Shown: positions 34,727-47,051, counted from the first letter of the stretch. The stretch is 64,000 nt of DNA from Rhizodiscina lignyota (GCA_010015805.1 ML978123.1:1178001-1242000), one strand, 5' to 3'. The notes: generated by a model from the sequence alone, not told the origin. Numbers and translations: made by a program.

Positions 34727-35006
34727 GCTGCTGAATAGGTGAAATGAAAGGCAGGCCGGAGTTTACAATACTGCTGCCTTTGTACTCGGCCAAGGGCAGT
34801 AAGCTCATTGGGCATTCAAAAGGTGACGTAGGAGGGGCGGAGAATCGGCGAAATGTATTCCCGTCATTAAAACGTGATCGCGCGGCGCGTTCGAACGCGT
34901 TCTTATTAGTGGCGGCTGCCTCCCCAAATATATCCCCCGCGCCGCGTCTTCACCACATCTTCTGCAAACCACCCTCGACTTTCCCATCTACGGACGTGAA
35001 GACGCG
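34727..35006. promoter_or_regulatory. Bidirectional promoter, DLH gene (-) and RFA1 (+)
   Basis: 280 bp between two divergent ATGs. Contains a perfect MluI cell-cycle box, ACGCGT, at 34895-34900, inside the palindromic context GCGTTCGAACGC. In yeast, MBF binds such boxes in S-phase genes, including those for RPA. Use here is inferred. Confidence 0.5.
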
Positions 35007-37095
35007 ATGGCGGACATAGCACGTGCAACTGAAACGATTACGCAAGGCGCGTTGAGGTACGGCCTTGTGCGCTGCTCGCTGTGGTGCAGGTTGATAGCTA
35101 ACGTGTAGCAGAGGCATCTTCAATGAGAGCCCCGGCGGTGTGGCAGAGCCTGTCCTGCAATGCGTTCAAATCAAGGCCATGGAAAGGAAGGATAACTCAC
35201 AGCCCGACCGGTACCGAGTTGTACTCTCCGACGTGCAGAACTTCATCCAGAGCATGCTCGCAACTCGTACGCAACAACTGGCACCGCATGATAGGCAAAA
35301 GTACTGACATGGCTTCACAGAGTGCAATCACTACATCATTGATGACAAGCTAAAGAAGGGGTCTCTCGTGAGGATCAAGCAGTACACTCCGAATATCGTT
35401 AAGGGGAAGAAGTACGTTTCAGTGCGCTCTCAGAGACGAGCTAAGTTTAACGCATCCTAGGATTCTCATCATTCTTGACCTTGACGTATTGTCCGAGTAC
35501 GGAGAATGCGAAAAAATCGGTCAGCCTGCCGCTCTCGAGACAGTGAGGACGGAAGATACAATGAAGATGGAAGAGACCCCCGAGCCCCAGCCCGCGGGTA
35601 TTGCCAGTAACGGCTTCTATGGCAACAAGCCTCCAGCCCAAGCTCAGCAGCAGCAGGCTCAGGCGTTACCTTCACGCCCCAACAATAGCAACAACTCCCA
35701 TAGCCGCAACATTAACATCTCCCCGATCAGCGAGCTCTCGCCGTACACACACAAATGGACTATCAAGGCTCGTTGCACACACAAGAGCGACATCAAGACC
35801 TGGCACAAGCAGTCGGGAGAAGGGAAGCTGTTCAGCGTCAACCTCCTAGATGATACCGATGAAATCAGGGCGACCGGTTTCAATGCTGAGTGCGATGCGT
35901 TGTACGACGTGTTTCATGAGGGCGGCGTATATCTCATCCACAGTCCTTGCCGCGTGCAGCTAGCAAACAAGAAATTCACGCAAGTCAAACATGACTACGA
36001 GCTGACCTTCGAGCGCGATACTCAAGTGGAAAAGGCAGAGGATGACGATAGGGCTATACCGCAGCTGCGATACAATTTCACCAGCATCGGTTCGCTTCAG
36101 TCCATCGAGAAGGACTCTATGATCGATTGCATCGGCATTCTGAAAGAAGTGGGCGAAGTGTCCCAGATAACGTCCAAAACAACTAGCAAGCCTTATGACA
36201 AGCGCGAACTCACCCTTGTCGACGATTCACAGTATTCTGTGCGCCTCACAATTTGGGGCAATTCAGCACAGTCCTTCGATGCGCCAGTCGAGTCCGTCGT
36301 CGCCTTCAAAGGCGTCAAAGTCTCCGACTTTGGTGGCCGAAGCCTTAGCCTTCTCAGCTCTGGATCAATGCTCGTTGATCCAGACATTGATGAAGCACAC
36401 AAGCTCAAAGGCTGGTATGACGCCCAAGGCCGTAACGATGCTTTCGCTGGGCAGGCAAACGACGGAACCATGTCGACGACAAGCCGTAAAGACGACACTA
36501 AGATCATTGCACAGATCCGCGAGGAGAACCTGGGCGTGAGTGAGAAACCAGACTACTTCTCTGTCAAGGCAACAATTGTCTACATCAAGAATGACAACGT
36601 TGCTTATCCGGCCTGTATGAGTGAGGGCTGCAACAAGAAGGTCGTGGAGATGGACCCAGGACAATGGCGTTGCGAGAAGTGCGAAAAGAGTTGGCCAAAG
36701 CCACTGTACCGCTACATCATGAGTGTCAATGTGGAGGACCACACCGGCCAGCTGTGGCTGAACATCTTCGATGATATCGGAAGAATAATTATGGGCATGT
36801 CCGCTGACGAACTGATGGATATCAAGGAGAATGACGATCAGAAGGCCAAGGACGCCTTTGCAGAGGCGAACTGCAAGACCTATGTCTTCAGATGCAGGGC
36901 GAAGATGGATACGTTCCAGGATCAGCAGAGGTATGTGTCATTAGCAGTGTCCGTGGTGAATAATACTAACGGTGAGATAGGGTACGTTATCACGCAATGT
37001 CTGCTGCATCGCTAAACTTCTCGAATGAATGTGCGAAGCTGGTCGACATTCTGAAGCAATACGACATGAACTCGGATAGCTTGTTTGTCAACTAG
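35007..37095 (+). CDS. RFA1: Replication protein A large subunit (Rfa1/RPA70)
   Basis: Single-stranded DNA-binding protein for replication, repair and recombination. Five exons: 35007-35056, 35112-35266, 35321-35411, 35461-36930 and 36981-37095, giving 626 aa, as in other fungi. The N-terminal OB fold (DBD-F, about residues 1-120) includes CVQIKAMERKDNSQPDRYRV and LSDVQNFIQSML. A Gln/Asn/Ser-rich linker follows. DBD-A and DBD-B begin at ISPISELSPYTHKWTIKARC and run through ISKTT/LTLVDDSQYSVRLTIWG. DBD-C has its zinc ribbon, CMSEGCNKKV then WRCEKCEKSW (four Cys). The C-terminal helix (SNECAKLVDILKQYDMNSDS) trimerises with Rfa2 and Rfa3. All junction phases agree. Very sure. Confidence 0.97.
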
Positions 37096-38392
37096 TGCGG
37101 GAAGGACAAGCTTGTATGCATTTTCCCCCATAATTCGCGGACCTGGCCGGGCTGCATGACTCAAACGGATGGAATGGGGGAACAAGGCAGCTGTGGGTTG
37201 CTTTGTCTGTCATGGCGTTAGTCGATATGGGCTCCTATTTCCAGGCTGAACGATTATCTTTGCTTTACTCGACATATGCTGGGCAACGAAAAATGGCGTG
37301 AAGGAGAGAGAAATGATGACTTGCTCGATTGAGATCCTCTGCCACTCTCAAAATCTAACTCTGGAATCTGCCACATCACATGCGTCTACTCCTGCCGAGT
37401 CGCGTCTACGGACATGGAGTAAGCAAAAGTCTGCGTGCACTGTGAAGTCCCACAATAGTCTTGCCTGGTGACCAAACCTATCACAGTCGAGCTACGATAC
37501 ATCAGCGAAATCCCTCTACTGTCTAGACACGCGCACCCGCGAGCTCGTGAAAGTTCGGTTCTCCTGGGCGAACTTAGATGAGCTCTGGGACGTTTGGCCG
37601 TCTCAATCCAGTATCGTACCTCGAGACGTTGCTCTCGTCCAGCGCTTGAGACTCTCCAATGTCCTAAAGCCTCTAAGTCGGCCGTCTGTTGTACTCCCAG
37701 CGAATTCTGATGTGCTCTGGACACATTCTGTTTTCGAATTCGTCCTTTAGTCTACCACTTCGCACAGCCACCGATGGCCCTGCCGTTTACATAGTCGTTC
37801 ATGAGCCTCAAGAAACATTTCACAACCGCTCAGATAACTGCACACCAGACACAATAGCTATGCACTTCACTTCCATTCCTACCTACCCTACATACGTACA
37901 GAAAAAGCAAGAGTCAAAAAAGGGAAAGGAAAGACCGAATCCACGCATCCGCATGTCGGCGTCGCAGTGTGTGAAGGAGTGTATGCTTTGTTGCCAAGCA
38001 GACATTATGCAACCAACCGCGGTGGGTATTGGGGTGTGGTATGTGAGGGTGGTATAGACAAGCCGACTACGGCGTCCAAGGTTTGCAATAGAAGTTAGAG
38101 TGTCGTCCGCCAACGTGGCAACAAAGTACTTAACCAGAAAAAAGGGTTTTAAGAAAACCAAAAAAGGAAAACCGTGCATGCATGGCCTTTCTCGCATGAG
38201 CATCTGGGAAGACTAAGAAAGAAATTTCCCAGTGCCATATAAGCGGACGGCCACACGCTTGATCGTCAAGAGGAAAAATCGCTAGGTATCGACAGCACCA
38301 ACTTCACCCTTCTCTATACAACACAAAACACCTCGGCTCATCGGGAAGACTATAAGGAAATCCACAGCCGTCACTTCACGAGCGTCATTCGA
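37096..38392. other. Intergenic between convergent genes
   Basis: 1.3 kb of 3' flanks of RFA1 (plus) and the SH3 gene (minus). Frames at 37386-37724 (-) and 37689-38057 (+) lack protein character. No repeats noticed. Confidence 0.5.
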
Positions 38393-40699
38393 TTACGCTG
38401 CCGGACCCGCAGCCTGACCTGGAACTGGCTTCCTGCTTGGCACAGGAAGCATGGCACTCTGGCTCAGAGGACTCAGCCCAGGCGGGCTATTCCTCTTCGA
38501 GCCAGCAGGAGCACCGTTCGGGGTCATGATCTGGCTCATCGAGTTGCTCCTCCTCCTTTGCTCCGGTGCCGCCATCCTAGAGCCATTGGCACCGTTCGGG
38601 CCAGGACTCATGCTCCTTGGGACGCTGCCAGAACGACCACGACCGCCTGGTCCCATCGGTGAGGAGGGGCGCGGGGGTCTGCCGAATGGCGCACCTGGGC
38701 CGCCGTTGGGTCCAGTTGGAGTCATTGGACGCGCGCCAGGACCCGGAGAGTTACGACCGGTTGGGGTCATGGGACGGCCCTGAGGACCATAGGGTCCAGG
38801 AGAGTTACGGCCAGAAGGCGGGCCCATGGGACGAGGGCCAGGAGCGGGATAGTTGCGACCGGTTGGAGTCAAGGGACGAGGGGCACCAGGGAGACCAGCA
38901 GGGGGAGGTCCGCGAGGAGGGCTGCCGCGAGGGCCCGGTGGGCCACGAGGGCCATTAGCGTTTGGTGGAGGGCGAGGCTTGACGGCGTGCTTCGAGAGGC
39001 AGGTACGCGGAACGACACCTTGATGAGTGCGATCCATGCGGAGGCAGAGCGCCTAGGGAGTAGTAGTCAGTCCTCAGCACGTTCATGTCATTAATGCAAT
39101 ACTCACCCATCCGTCATCGTACTCATGAAGCATGCGGACAAGTTGGCCAGCGTGGAGCTCGAGTTCGTCATCCATCGAGGGCTTGAAGTCCATCTGAACC
39201 CTGTGCACGTTGTTTGCAGGAGCACCAGACCCAGTAGCTGCTGAGGCGAGACTAGTGGAGCTAGCGGCCGCTCCACCGGGAAGAAGAGAGGCAGGGACTT
39301 CGCTAGCGGTAGTGCTTGGTGCATCAGTCAATGCGGGACTGGGAGGACCAGGGGTGATCATAGAAACAGCAGACTTGGTCGACTTGAGACTGAGTGGCTT
39401 TGGAACAACCGGGTCATCCTTTGGATCTTTGGACTCATTCGAAGCCTTGGAGGCGTTGGATGGCGCCTTGTTATGATTTGCGGATGTGAAAGCTGCAGCT
39501 GCAACAGCAGCTCCGGCAGCAGCTCCGGCGGCAGCAGCATCAGTGGCGGCAGCAGTAGTAGTAGGGCCAGTAGCAGGACCAGAGGTGGGAGCAGTAGTAG
39601 TAATAGAAGGAGCAGTAGCACTGATAGGAGAGACGATATCAGTTTGCGAGGGAGATCCTGGAGCGTTGGACAGATTGTTCTGAGCCGCTTCGTTGGCAAC
39701 AGTTTCAGCATGGTTGCCAAACGGATTGTTCGGGTCGTTCGCATGGTCACGCTGGCCTGGCTTCTCCCAAGCACTAGCACTGGATGGTTCGGTCGCAGCG
39801 GCGGTCTGACCGGGCTGACGAAGACCACGAGATCCTGCAGCAGCTCCAGCACCTGCTGCGCCACCAACCATCATTGCGCCTGCAGATGGCCCTGATTCCG
39901 GAATGTCGAGCATGTTGCCTGCGCTCTTACGGTTCGATGTAAGACCAGGAAGGAACTGAGTGACAGGGCGAAGACTAAGACGTGGAGCAAAAGAGTTGAC
40001 GTTCTTGCGTGGCCTTGGTGTCGCCTCTGCACCTGCAGCACCTGCAGTCATGGGGAAGGCGTCATTGTTGTTGTTGGCAGCTTGACCTTTCTCGTCGTCC
40101 AGTCGTTCATGATCCTCGCCTGCAGCAGCCTTTCTGCGGCGGATGAAGAACAGTGCAGCGACTAGAAGAGCACCGACTCCAAGAAGAACGCCAATTGCAA
40201 TGCCGGCCTTTGCGCCTCCTGAGAGACCACTCGAAGATGAACTCGAAGCATTCGGAGATGCAGTAGCACTCGATGAAGACGCAGCACCAGCGGCAAGCGG
40301 GTCGAGGGTTGATGATGGGGTAGCATCTGTTAAATGAGTCCCACCAATGGGAGTTCCAACGATATGCGAAGTCGAGGGGGTCTCTGCAGCACTTGAGGTC
40401 TCGCGTGCACTTGTCGTGCTTGCCTTGTGAGTTGCTTCGCTGGCACTGGTGCTCTCGGCTGGAGTCGGTGTTACAGTCGCCTTCGAGGGCGTTGGCGTGT
40501 CCTTGGGCTCGGGCTTTGCCTCAGGTGTCGTGGTGGGATCGCTTTTGTGCTGAGAAGTGGTTGAAGAAGGGACTTGAGTGATGTAGACGGCAGGCCCAGA
40601 GAAGGTCTTCTTCGCCGTCACGTAGACGACTGAGACACTCGTGGAGACATCATCGTCGTTCTTACGAACGAAGAGGTCGCGCAGATTCGGGAGACGCAT
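38393..40699 (-). CDS. Single-pass membrane protein with SH3 domain
   Basis: Exons 40699-39107 and 39052-38393 give 750 aa. The N-terminal 150 residues are Ser/Thr/Pro-rich with no clear signal peptide and would be exposed and probably O-glycosylated. A transmembrane segment lies at about residues 160-190 (AKAGIAIGVLLGVGALLVAA then FFIRRRK), so the long remainder should be cytosolic. It has Ala/Thr low-complexity tracts. The SH3 domain starts near VHRVQMDFKPSMDDELEL, is cut by the intron right after DDGW, and continues ALCLRMDRTHQGVVPRTCL. The C-terminus is Pro/Gly-rich with repeated RPMTPTGRNSPGP-like units. This layout recalls Fus1-type or polarity-scaffold proteins of fungi, but I cannot assign a specific orthologue. 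Confidence 0.87.
38650..38900. repeat. In-frame minisatellite in the SH3 gene
   Basis: Several imperfect copies of a unit encoding (RP)MTPTGRNSPGP occur in tandem in the C-terminal proline/glycine-rich tail. The DNA repeats GTTRGGGTCATGGGAC-like blocks on the plus strand. Copy number of such units often varies between strains. Confidence 0.65.
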
Positions 40700-43176
40700 T
40701 TTTTCGAAGCTTCGCGTATTCGAGCTCGAGGTTGGAGAAGTGCGTGTGTTGTATTAGAGGCGGTTGGATGAGCTGAAGGAAGGTGTTACGATTCGGCCAG
40801 CGTGTCGATTGGTGCGATTCGGTGACGCTCCGCGGAATGCGAATCAACAGCAAGGGCGGAGAGGGAAGGCCAGGCGCAAGGGCGCGGAGTCGTTCTAAAA
40901 GAGCGTGGGCGAAGCGAAACAGAGTTGAGCGCCGATAAACGAAGGACGACGACAACCTGGTCGCGAAGCAGAAAAGAGTGAATGAAGGCCGTAGTTGGGT
41001 GGAGGAGTGAGAGAGGCGAGGCGTGGTGCAGAGAGAAGAGGTGCAGAAACACCGAGAGGGAGTCGCTGGCTCACTCGCGCCTGCAGCTCGCGTGTGGCCG
41101 CATGCCTGCTCGCATCTGCACTGGCCACGCTGAGAAGGCCTGAAATTGCGCGCTAGCATCTGCCTGCTCTAGCGCCTTGGCTAGCGCCAGGTACGTGCGC
41201 GCGCCCATTGGCTGCATCTCGGCCTGCCGCGCACGCCCCCTATCGCGCACTCGTCGATGTTATTTGGCGCGCAGGCTTCATCGCTGTGTTTCACGCTTGC
41301 ACGCGGAACAACTGCTGCCATCCAGCTCGTATCTGGCCAGCTCAAGCGATGACCCTTCCATGCCGGCCGTCGTCGTGTATCCATGCTGCCTTCCCGCACG
41401 CCTCCGCTGGACGAAATACCTCGCATGCAACCAACTCTATGAAGCCATGCACTTCTATGCTGTACCTTCGGAAAATATTTCACGTTTCACGTTTCGACCG
41501 CACCCTCTTGTCTACCCGCCTAGCGCTCCAAACGTTGACCGACTCGGGGGCGGGAGCGAGTCTGAGATCAAGCGAAAAGACCGCCCAGTGACCGCCTAGC
41601 AACAGCCTCTTATTAGTCTTGGCCAGTCCGCGCGCATGAAACGCCGTGGAGGCGCAGTTGCGTATATTCCGAACCACCGAAATGAAACTGTGGCGCGGCT
41701 GTTGTGCGGTGGAAGCTGAGCATCTTCCATTTCGAACGCGAGACCGCTACTCATGACCTCGTGCTCGAGTATTCCGTAAGGACTAGTGACCGTTCAACTT
41801 CGTTATTCTCTATTCCATACTTACTTGTGTCGTGTGTAATTCGCACCCTTACATATCGTAATGCCTGATCTATCATCTCATGCCCTGGACCCGCAATATA
41901 GCGGCCGGCAATGGCGCAAGCCGTCCCTGTCAGGATCTTCTCACGGCTTACGCTAGTATTTGCAATTTATAGGCGGATATTCTCCAGATGCCTTGCTTAT
42001 CATTGAATTAATACAGCCGATTCATCCGGCGAGTGGAGGCAAGGTTGAGAGAAAGCCAGAGGTGTGACATTGGCAGTGTCAAGACTTGTTCGGAGACAGA
42101 GTTTCTTTCTTGTTACCGCAATCCATGTAGAACCATTAGAAGGGGCGCCAGCGCATATGAGAATGCTTTCTTATTCGAAGCCCACGGAAAATCTCACTTT
42201 AAGACGCATCAGGATGACTCCAAAATAGATACGTCCAAAGTTCCCCTCGCTCTTCACAAATGCCTTGGCAAGGATATCAAAAAGAAGAGGGACCTTCTCT
42301 CATCATCCTTGGAAGAAATACATGTATCGGTGATAATAGCCCTCTCTTCCGTACTGCCGAACATCTAGCCTTCAAGCTGCTGCAGCTGGACGACACTCAG
42401 CTTGCGATTTCAGTATACGTATTGTCACAAGCTCACGTGCCTTGGTCTTGAATGTTGGCTACAGCGAGATCAAGACACGAAAGCCTGGAGTATCGGAGAA
42501 GAAACCACGGTATACCCAGTTTTGGAGAGAAAAGTCATTGGGATCGCCATGAACCAATCCGGCATAATTGAACCGTTCGCGATAGACACGCTGCTTTCAA
42601 TAGTTTTGAGACCACCTAGAGGGAATTCTGGTAAGTAATAAATAGGTTTAGACAATTTTGATTCATGATAGAGGAGAGGAGTAGAGTAGTTCGCCATATC
42701 ACCAAATTTAATACTCTTGGCCAAGGTGGGGAATCATTGCGTTTGCAATACGACAAGATGGCAAAACAGCAGTATCATAGGACGACACTCACACTTGGAT
42801 GCAAGATCACAGAATTACCATATCTCAAATAGGTTGAATGCTCATGCGTATCTAATTTCGCAGAGTGAAGAGGAACTTCTCTCCAGGCTAGGTACGTCGA
42901 ACATCGTGTCCGAATCGGGAAGTGCCTGGGTCGTGCGATGTCAACCTTGAAAGATATCAACTGCCCATGACAAAGCCAACTCTCTCCATCACGCAACATT
43001 TCAAGTGAGACTTTCTTCCTCTCCAAGTACTTCCGAAATTGATTTGGTGTTTTCGCCGCATCTTCAGGTGCACATTCAAATTCTCTGACGCAACAGCCTT
43101 TTCCAGTCATCCAAGTCTCAAACAGAAGAGTCCTACGGCTTGAGGTCTCTGATATTGGATCCACCGACGGATCAAG
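40700..43176. other. Intergenic region upstream of QNS1 and the SH3 gene
   Basis: About 2.5 kb. 40700-41200 is the probable promoter and leader of the minus-strand SH3 gene. Between 42400 and 43170 there are open frames on both strands, for example plus 42402-42638 ending at a GTAAGT, and the tail of a minus frame reaching 42775. They look somewhat protein-like, but I could not join them to a family. An unrecognised gene here is possible. Confidence 0.4.
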
Positions 43177-46100
43177 ATGGGGAGAACAGTTACCATCGCG
43201 GCTGCTCAGCTCAACCAATGGGCACTGGATTTCGAGGGCAACACGAACAGAATCATCGAAAGCATTCGCATCGCAAAAGAGCGAGGAGCCACCTTGAGAT
43301 GCGGTCCGGTTCGTCTCCTGAGATGCAGCATAGAACTCGAGCTGATGTACTGAACGTAATATCAGGAGCTTGAAATTCCGGGCTACGGCTGCCAGGATCA
43401 TTTCCTCGAGTCGGATCTCTATCTGCACAGTCTTGAGTGCCTTGCGAAGATCCTGGTACATCCCGATTGCCAGGACATATTGCTGGACATAGGTATCCCA
43501 ATGATGCACCGCAATGTTCGATTCAATTGCCGGGTGTATGTATGCCCTGATGTACAGACTGAAATCTGCAGAACCTGCTAGCTTACTCTGCTTTTCAGCA
43601 TATGTCTCAACAAGCAGATCCTTCTGATAAGACCCAAGATGTTCTTGGCCGATGACGGGTAGTTCGCCTTGTAAGATCCGATATGGAGATACCATCTAAC
43701 AGTATTGCAGTAATTACAGGGAGTCACGGTGGTTGTGAGTGGCAGCATTGATGTTCCTTAAATCTTTTGCGCCATGCTGATCGTAAACAGCACACCGTGG
43801 AACCGCCCGCAGCACGTCGAAGAATACTATCTCCCCCGCATCCTCCAGGACATCGTGGGGAGAGTCAAGGTTCCAATTGGAGATGCGGTGATATCAACGG
43901 CTGACAGTACGTCGTCCTGTGAAGGTGGATATTCAAGACATACTAATTTCTTGATGCAAGCTTGCTTTGGAGCTGAAACCTGCGAAGAGCTCTTCACTCC
44001 TCAGAGTCCTCACATAGGTAAGTTGGATCTCCTTTCCGCTATAAGATGTCAAGACTGAACCCATCAGGGATGAGTTTAAACGGCGTTGAGTGAGCTCTTC
44101 TCCCAACGCCGATATTGAAAAGAGGCTCATTACAGCAGAATCATTACAAACAGCAGCGGGAGTCACCACCAACTGAGGAAACTCGATACGGTAGGCTTCC
44201 TGTTGGTACAAGTCAAATTCTAATTGTACTAATTTACTTTGTACGATATAGCGTATCGCTCTCATACGAGAAGCGACACGCAAATGTGGAGGCATATACC
44301 TCTATACTAATCAAAGGGGGTAAGGAATCCGATAAGACTATCTCTATAACATACTCACAGATGATGCAGGTGCGACGGAGACAGACTTTATTACGTATTG
44401 CTCCTTCGCCATGATTGAACAACCTCGACATTACAGATCGCTCACTCATTGATAGGACGGGTGCGCGATGATCATAATGAACGGAGATGTCGTGGCTCAA
44501 GCGAGCCAGTTCAGTCTGAACGACATTGAAGTCATCACGGCGATCTGTGATCTCGAAAGCGTTCGCTCATTCCGGTCTCCCCCTAGCAGAGGCCTGCAAG
44601 CTATACAAGCACCCACATATCAACGAATCGAGACGCCTTTCAGTCTTTCGCCAAAGGAGAGGATCATGGATCGCGACCATAAACCTACTCCACCGCTCGA
44701 GAAAATCCGCCTCCATCTCCCGGAGGAGGAGATCGCTCTTGGGCCGGCATGCTGGCTCTGGGATTATTTGCGCCGCTGCGGTGGTGTTGCAGGGTATATG
44801 TACGTATTCATACATCGTATACGAATAGGGATAATGCCATTGATATACCCATTACGAACAGGCTCGCCTTGTCCGGTGGTATCGATTCGTGCAGCACTGC
44901 CACAAGTGAGTCGGCGATTAATGCCAAAGGGGCTTGCAAACTTGCTAACGGAACGTGATGCAGTCGTATTTTCCATGTGCCGCTTGGTGATTCAAGCCAT
45001 CAAAGATGGAAACGAACAAGTTGCCTCTGATTGCCGCCGACTCTGCGCATTAGAGGATGGTGCAGAGCTCCCAAAGACTGCTGAAGAGCTCTGTGGCAAA
45101 CTCTTCCACACAGCATACATGGGGACGAAGGCGGCTTCCTCTCCCGAGACCCGAAAACGTGCTGTTGAGCTCTCAAAGAGGATCGGCGCGTATCATACTG
45201 ATCTGAATATTGACACGGTCGTCAAAGGTATCTGCTGAATCTTATTACATCTCATTCTCAAACGAATGCTCACACAGTATAGCTCTGACCGATATGTTCA
45301 CTCTCGCTACAAACTTCATGCCTCGTTTCAGGAGCCAGGGAGGTTCCGGTAAGTGACGGTCTAATATAGAACCCGAAGCTGTGCTAATTCGCCTATACTT
45401 CAGGGGCCGAGAATCTTGCTCTTCAGAATATCCAAGCCCGGTTGCGGATGGTCATCATTTACCTCTTTGCTCAACTGCTTCCAACGGTGCGTGGACGCCG
45501 AGGCGGCGGCGGTCTGCTTGTCCTGGGCTCCGCAAACGTAGACGAGTGTCTGCGAGGATACCTTACGAAGTATGACTGCTCGAGTGCGGACATCAATCCC
45601 ATTGGCGGCATATCGAAGACGGACCTTAAGAGGTTCATCAAGTGGGCGCAGACGGAGTTCGACATGCCCGTCCTCGAGGAGTTCCTCAATGCAACCCCGA
45701 CCGCGGAGCTGGAACCACTGACGGAAACGTATGTTCAGAGTGACGAGGTATGATTCTGTCCTACAAGCTGCAGATATGCTGCCTATATTGCACATCCCCT
45801 TCCTTCCTCTCCGCTTCTTATATGCACTTGATGTCTTCATAAAGTGCTAACGTATCACACAGGTTGATATGGGAATGACCTACGACGAGCTCAGCGTAAG
45901 TTATCACACGGATGCTTGATGACTTGGAGAATGGTTGAATCACTCTGTTACGGACGATAAATCATTCAAAATGCTCTCGGCCGAACCTGTGCTAACTTGA
46001 ACAACTAAATAAAGGTTTTCGGTCGCCTTCGAAAGATCGACAAACTTGGACCATTCGGCATGTGGGAGTTGCTTGTGAGCTCGTCGCTGTAAAGTGAACT

Positions 46101-46636
46101 CATCACCAATTGCTTACTTCGAAAGGTCCAAACTTGGACTCATCTGTCTCCCAGTCAAGTTTACGAGAAAGTGCGCCGGTTCTTCTACTACTACGGTATT
46201 AACAGGTGTGTACATCCCTCGGCCTTGTGAGCATGACTTCTGCTGATGCTTTCTCAGACACAAGCAAACTGTTTTGACGCCATGTAAGAGAATTTGCCCC
46301 TTTTTGGATCTGGTAACGTACTGACAACCTTTCTGTAGCCTACCATGTCAGTTTGATCCTTCGTAGCGCAGCCCACGGGCGACGTTGCGGTGAACTTCCA
46401 CCCGCTTGAGCTAAAGCTGACTATGTGACGAGGCCGAACAATACTCTCCGGATGATAACAGATTCGACCTCCGACCGTAAGTTTGTTCAGAGCGCTGCTT
46501 TATGTCGGACGTGTGCTAATTTGTCGTGTAAACTAGTTTTCTCTACCCTCCTTTAAACTTCGCATATCAGAAGATCGAGTCCGCACTGCGCCTGATCGAG
46601 AGGAACGGAGAGCAAAAGGAAGGAAAGACGGAGTGA
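43177..46636 (+). CDS. QNS1: Glutamine-dependent NAD+ synthetase
   Basis: Last step of NAD+ synthesis: amidation of deamido-NAD+ with ATP and glutamine-derived ammonia. I read 22 exons: 43177-43308, 43366-43535, 43599-43658, 43711-43734, 43791-43906, 43961-44017, 44068-44089, 44139-44190, 44252-44319, 44370-44394, 44456-44799, 44862-44905, 44964-45227, 45283-45348, 45404-45747, 45863-45895, 46015-46074, 46126-46205, 46258-46283, 46339-46346, 46433-46476 and 46537-46636. They give 712 aa, the usual length. The nitrilase-type glutaminase domain has Glu in ELEIPGYGC, Lys in [13 protein letters not shown] and the catalytic Cys in [12 protein letters not shown]. The synthetase domain has the ATP loop [30 protein letters not shown] and [17 protein letters not shown], and ends [20 protein letters not shown]. 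Every junction keeps frame. A 306-codon antisense frame (42775-43695) overlaps the first exons. Confidence 0.93.
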
Positions 46637-47051
46637 ACGCTGCTGTTGTGCGGAGAAAGATAGTGCTGTTGGCAAGTCCAGTGAGACTCGGGGTGCGGAC
46701 CTCAACAGGCCTGGAGTTGGGACTACTCGGGAAACGTAGTTGATATCTCAGCCAAGGTTCGAGGAAGTATTTAGGGATAGTTGATGAGAGAGCGGAGAAA
46801 CGAATGTTTGTAGATGACACTATTGATAGGGACATGCATCAAGTTAAGTGACAGTCGCGTAGTACGGGCGGCACTGAACTTATTGATAGTAATGGGCTTA
46901 TTGCTTCAACAGCTGTCATACATTCTGAGACTGCTATCCCTTCTGCCCAATCTTCGGCCGCACATTCCATCATGGTCCCAACGCCAATGAAGTGGTTGCT
47001 GTATGACTGCTTGCTAACGCTGGCTCCAGCGGTCCAGCCTCAAGATGGCTC
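46637..47051. other. Intergenic between convergent genes
   Basis: 415 bases of 3' flank from QNS1 and the minus-strand 2EXR-like gene. No feature recognised. Confidence 0.5.

Noticed and set aside
42775-43695. 306-codon minus-strand open frame starting with ATG
   Set aside because: Its first 170 codons lie antisense to the opening exons of QNS1, whose plus-strand translation matches the nitrilase domain exon by exon. I first took it as a gene and QNS1 as 5'-truncated; the plus-strand exons at 43177-43734 overturned both ideas.
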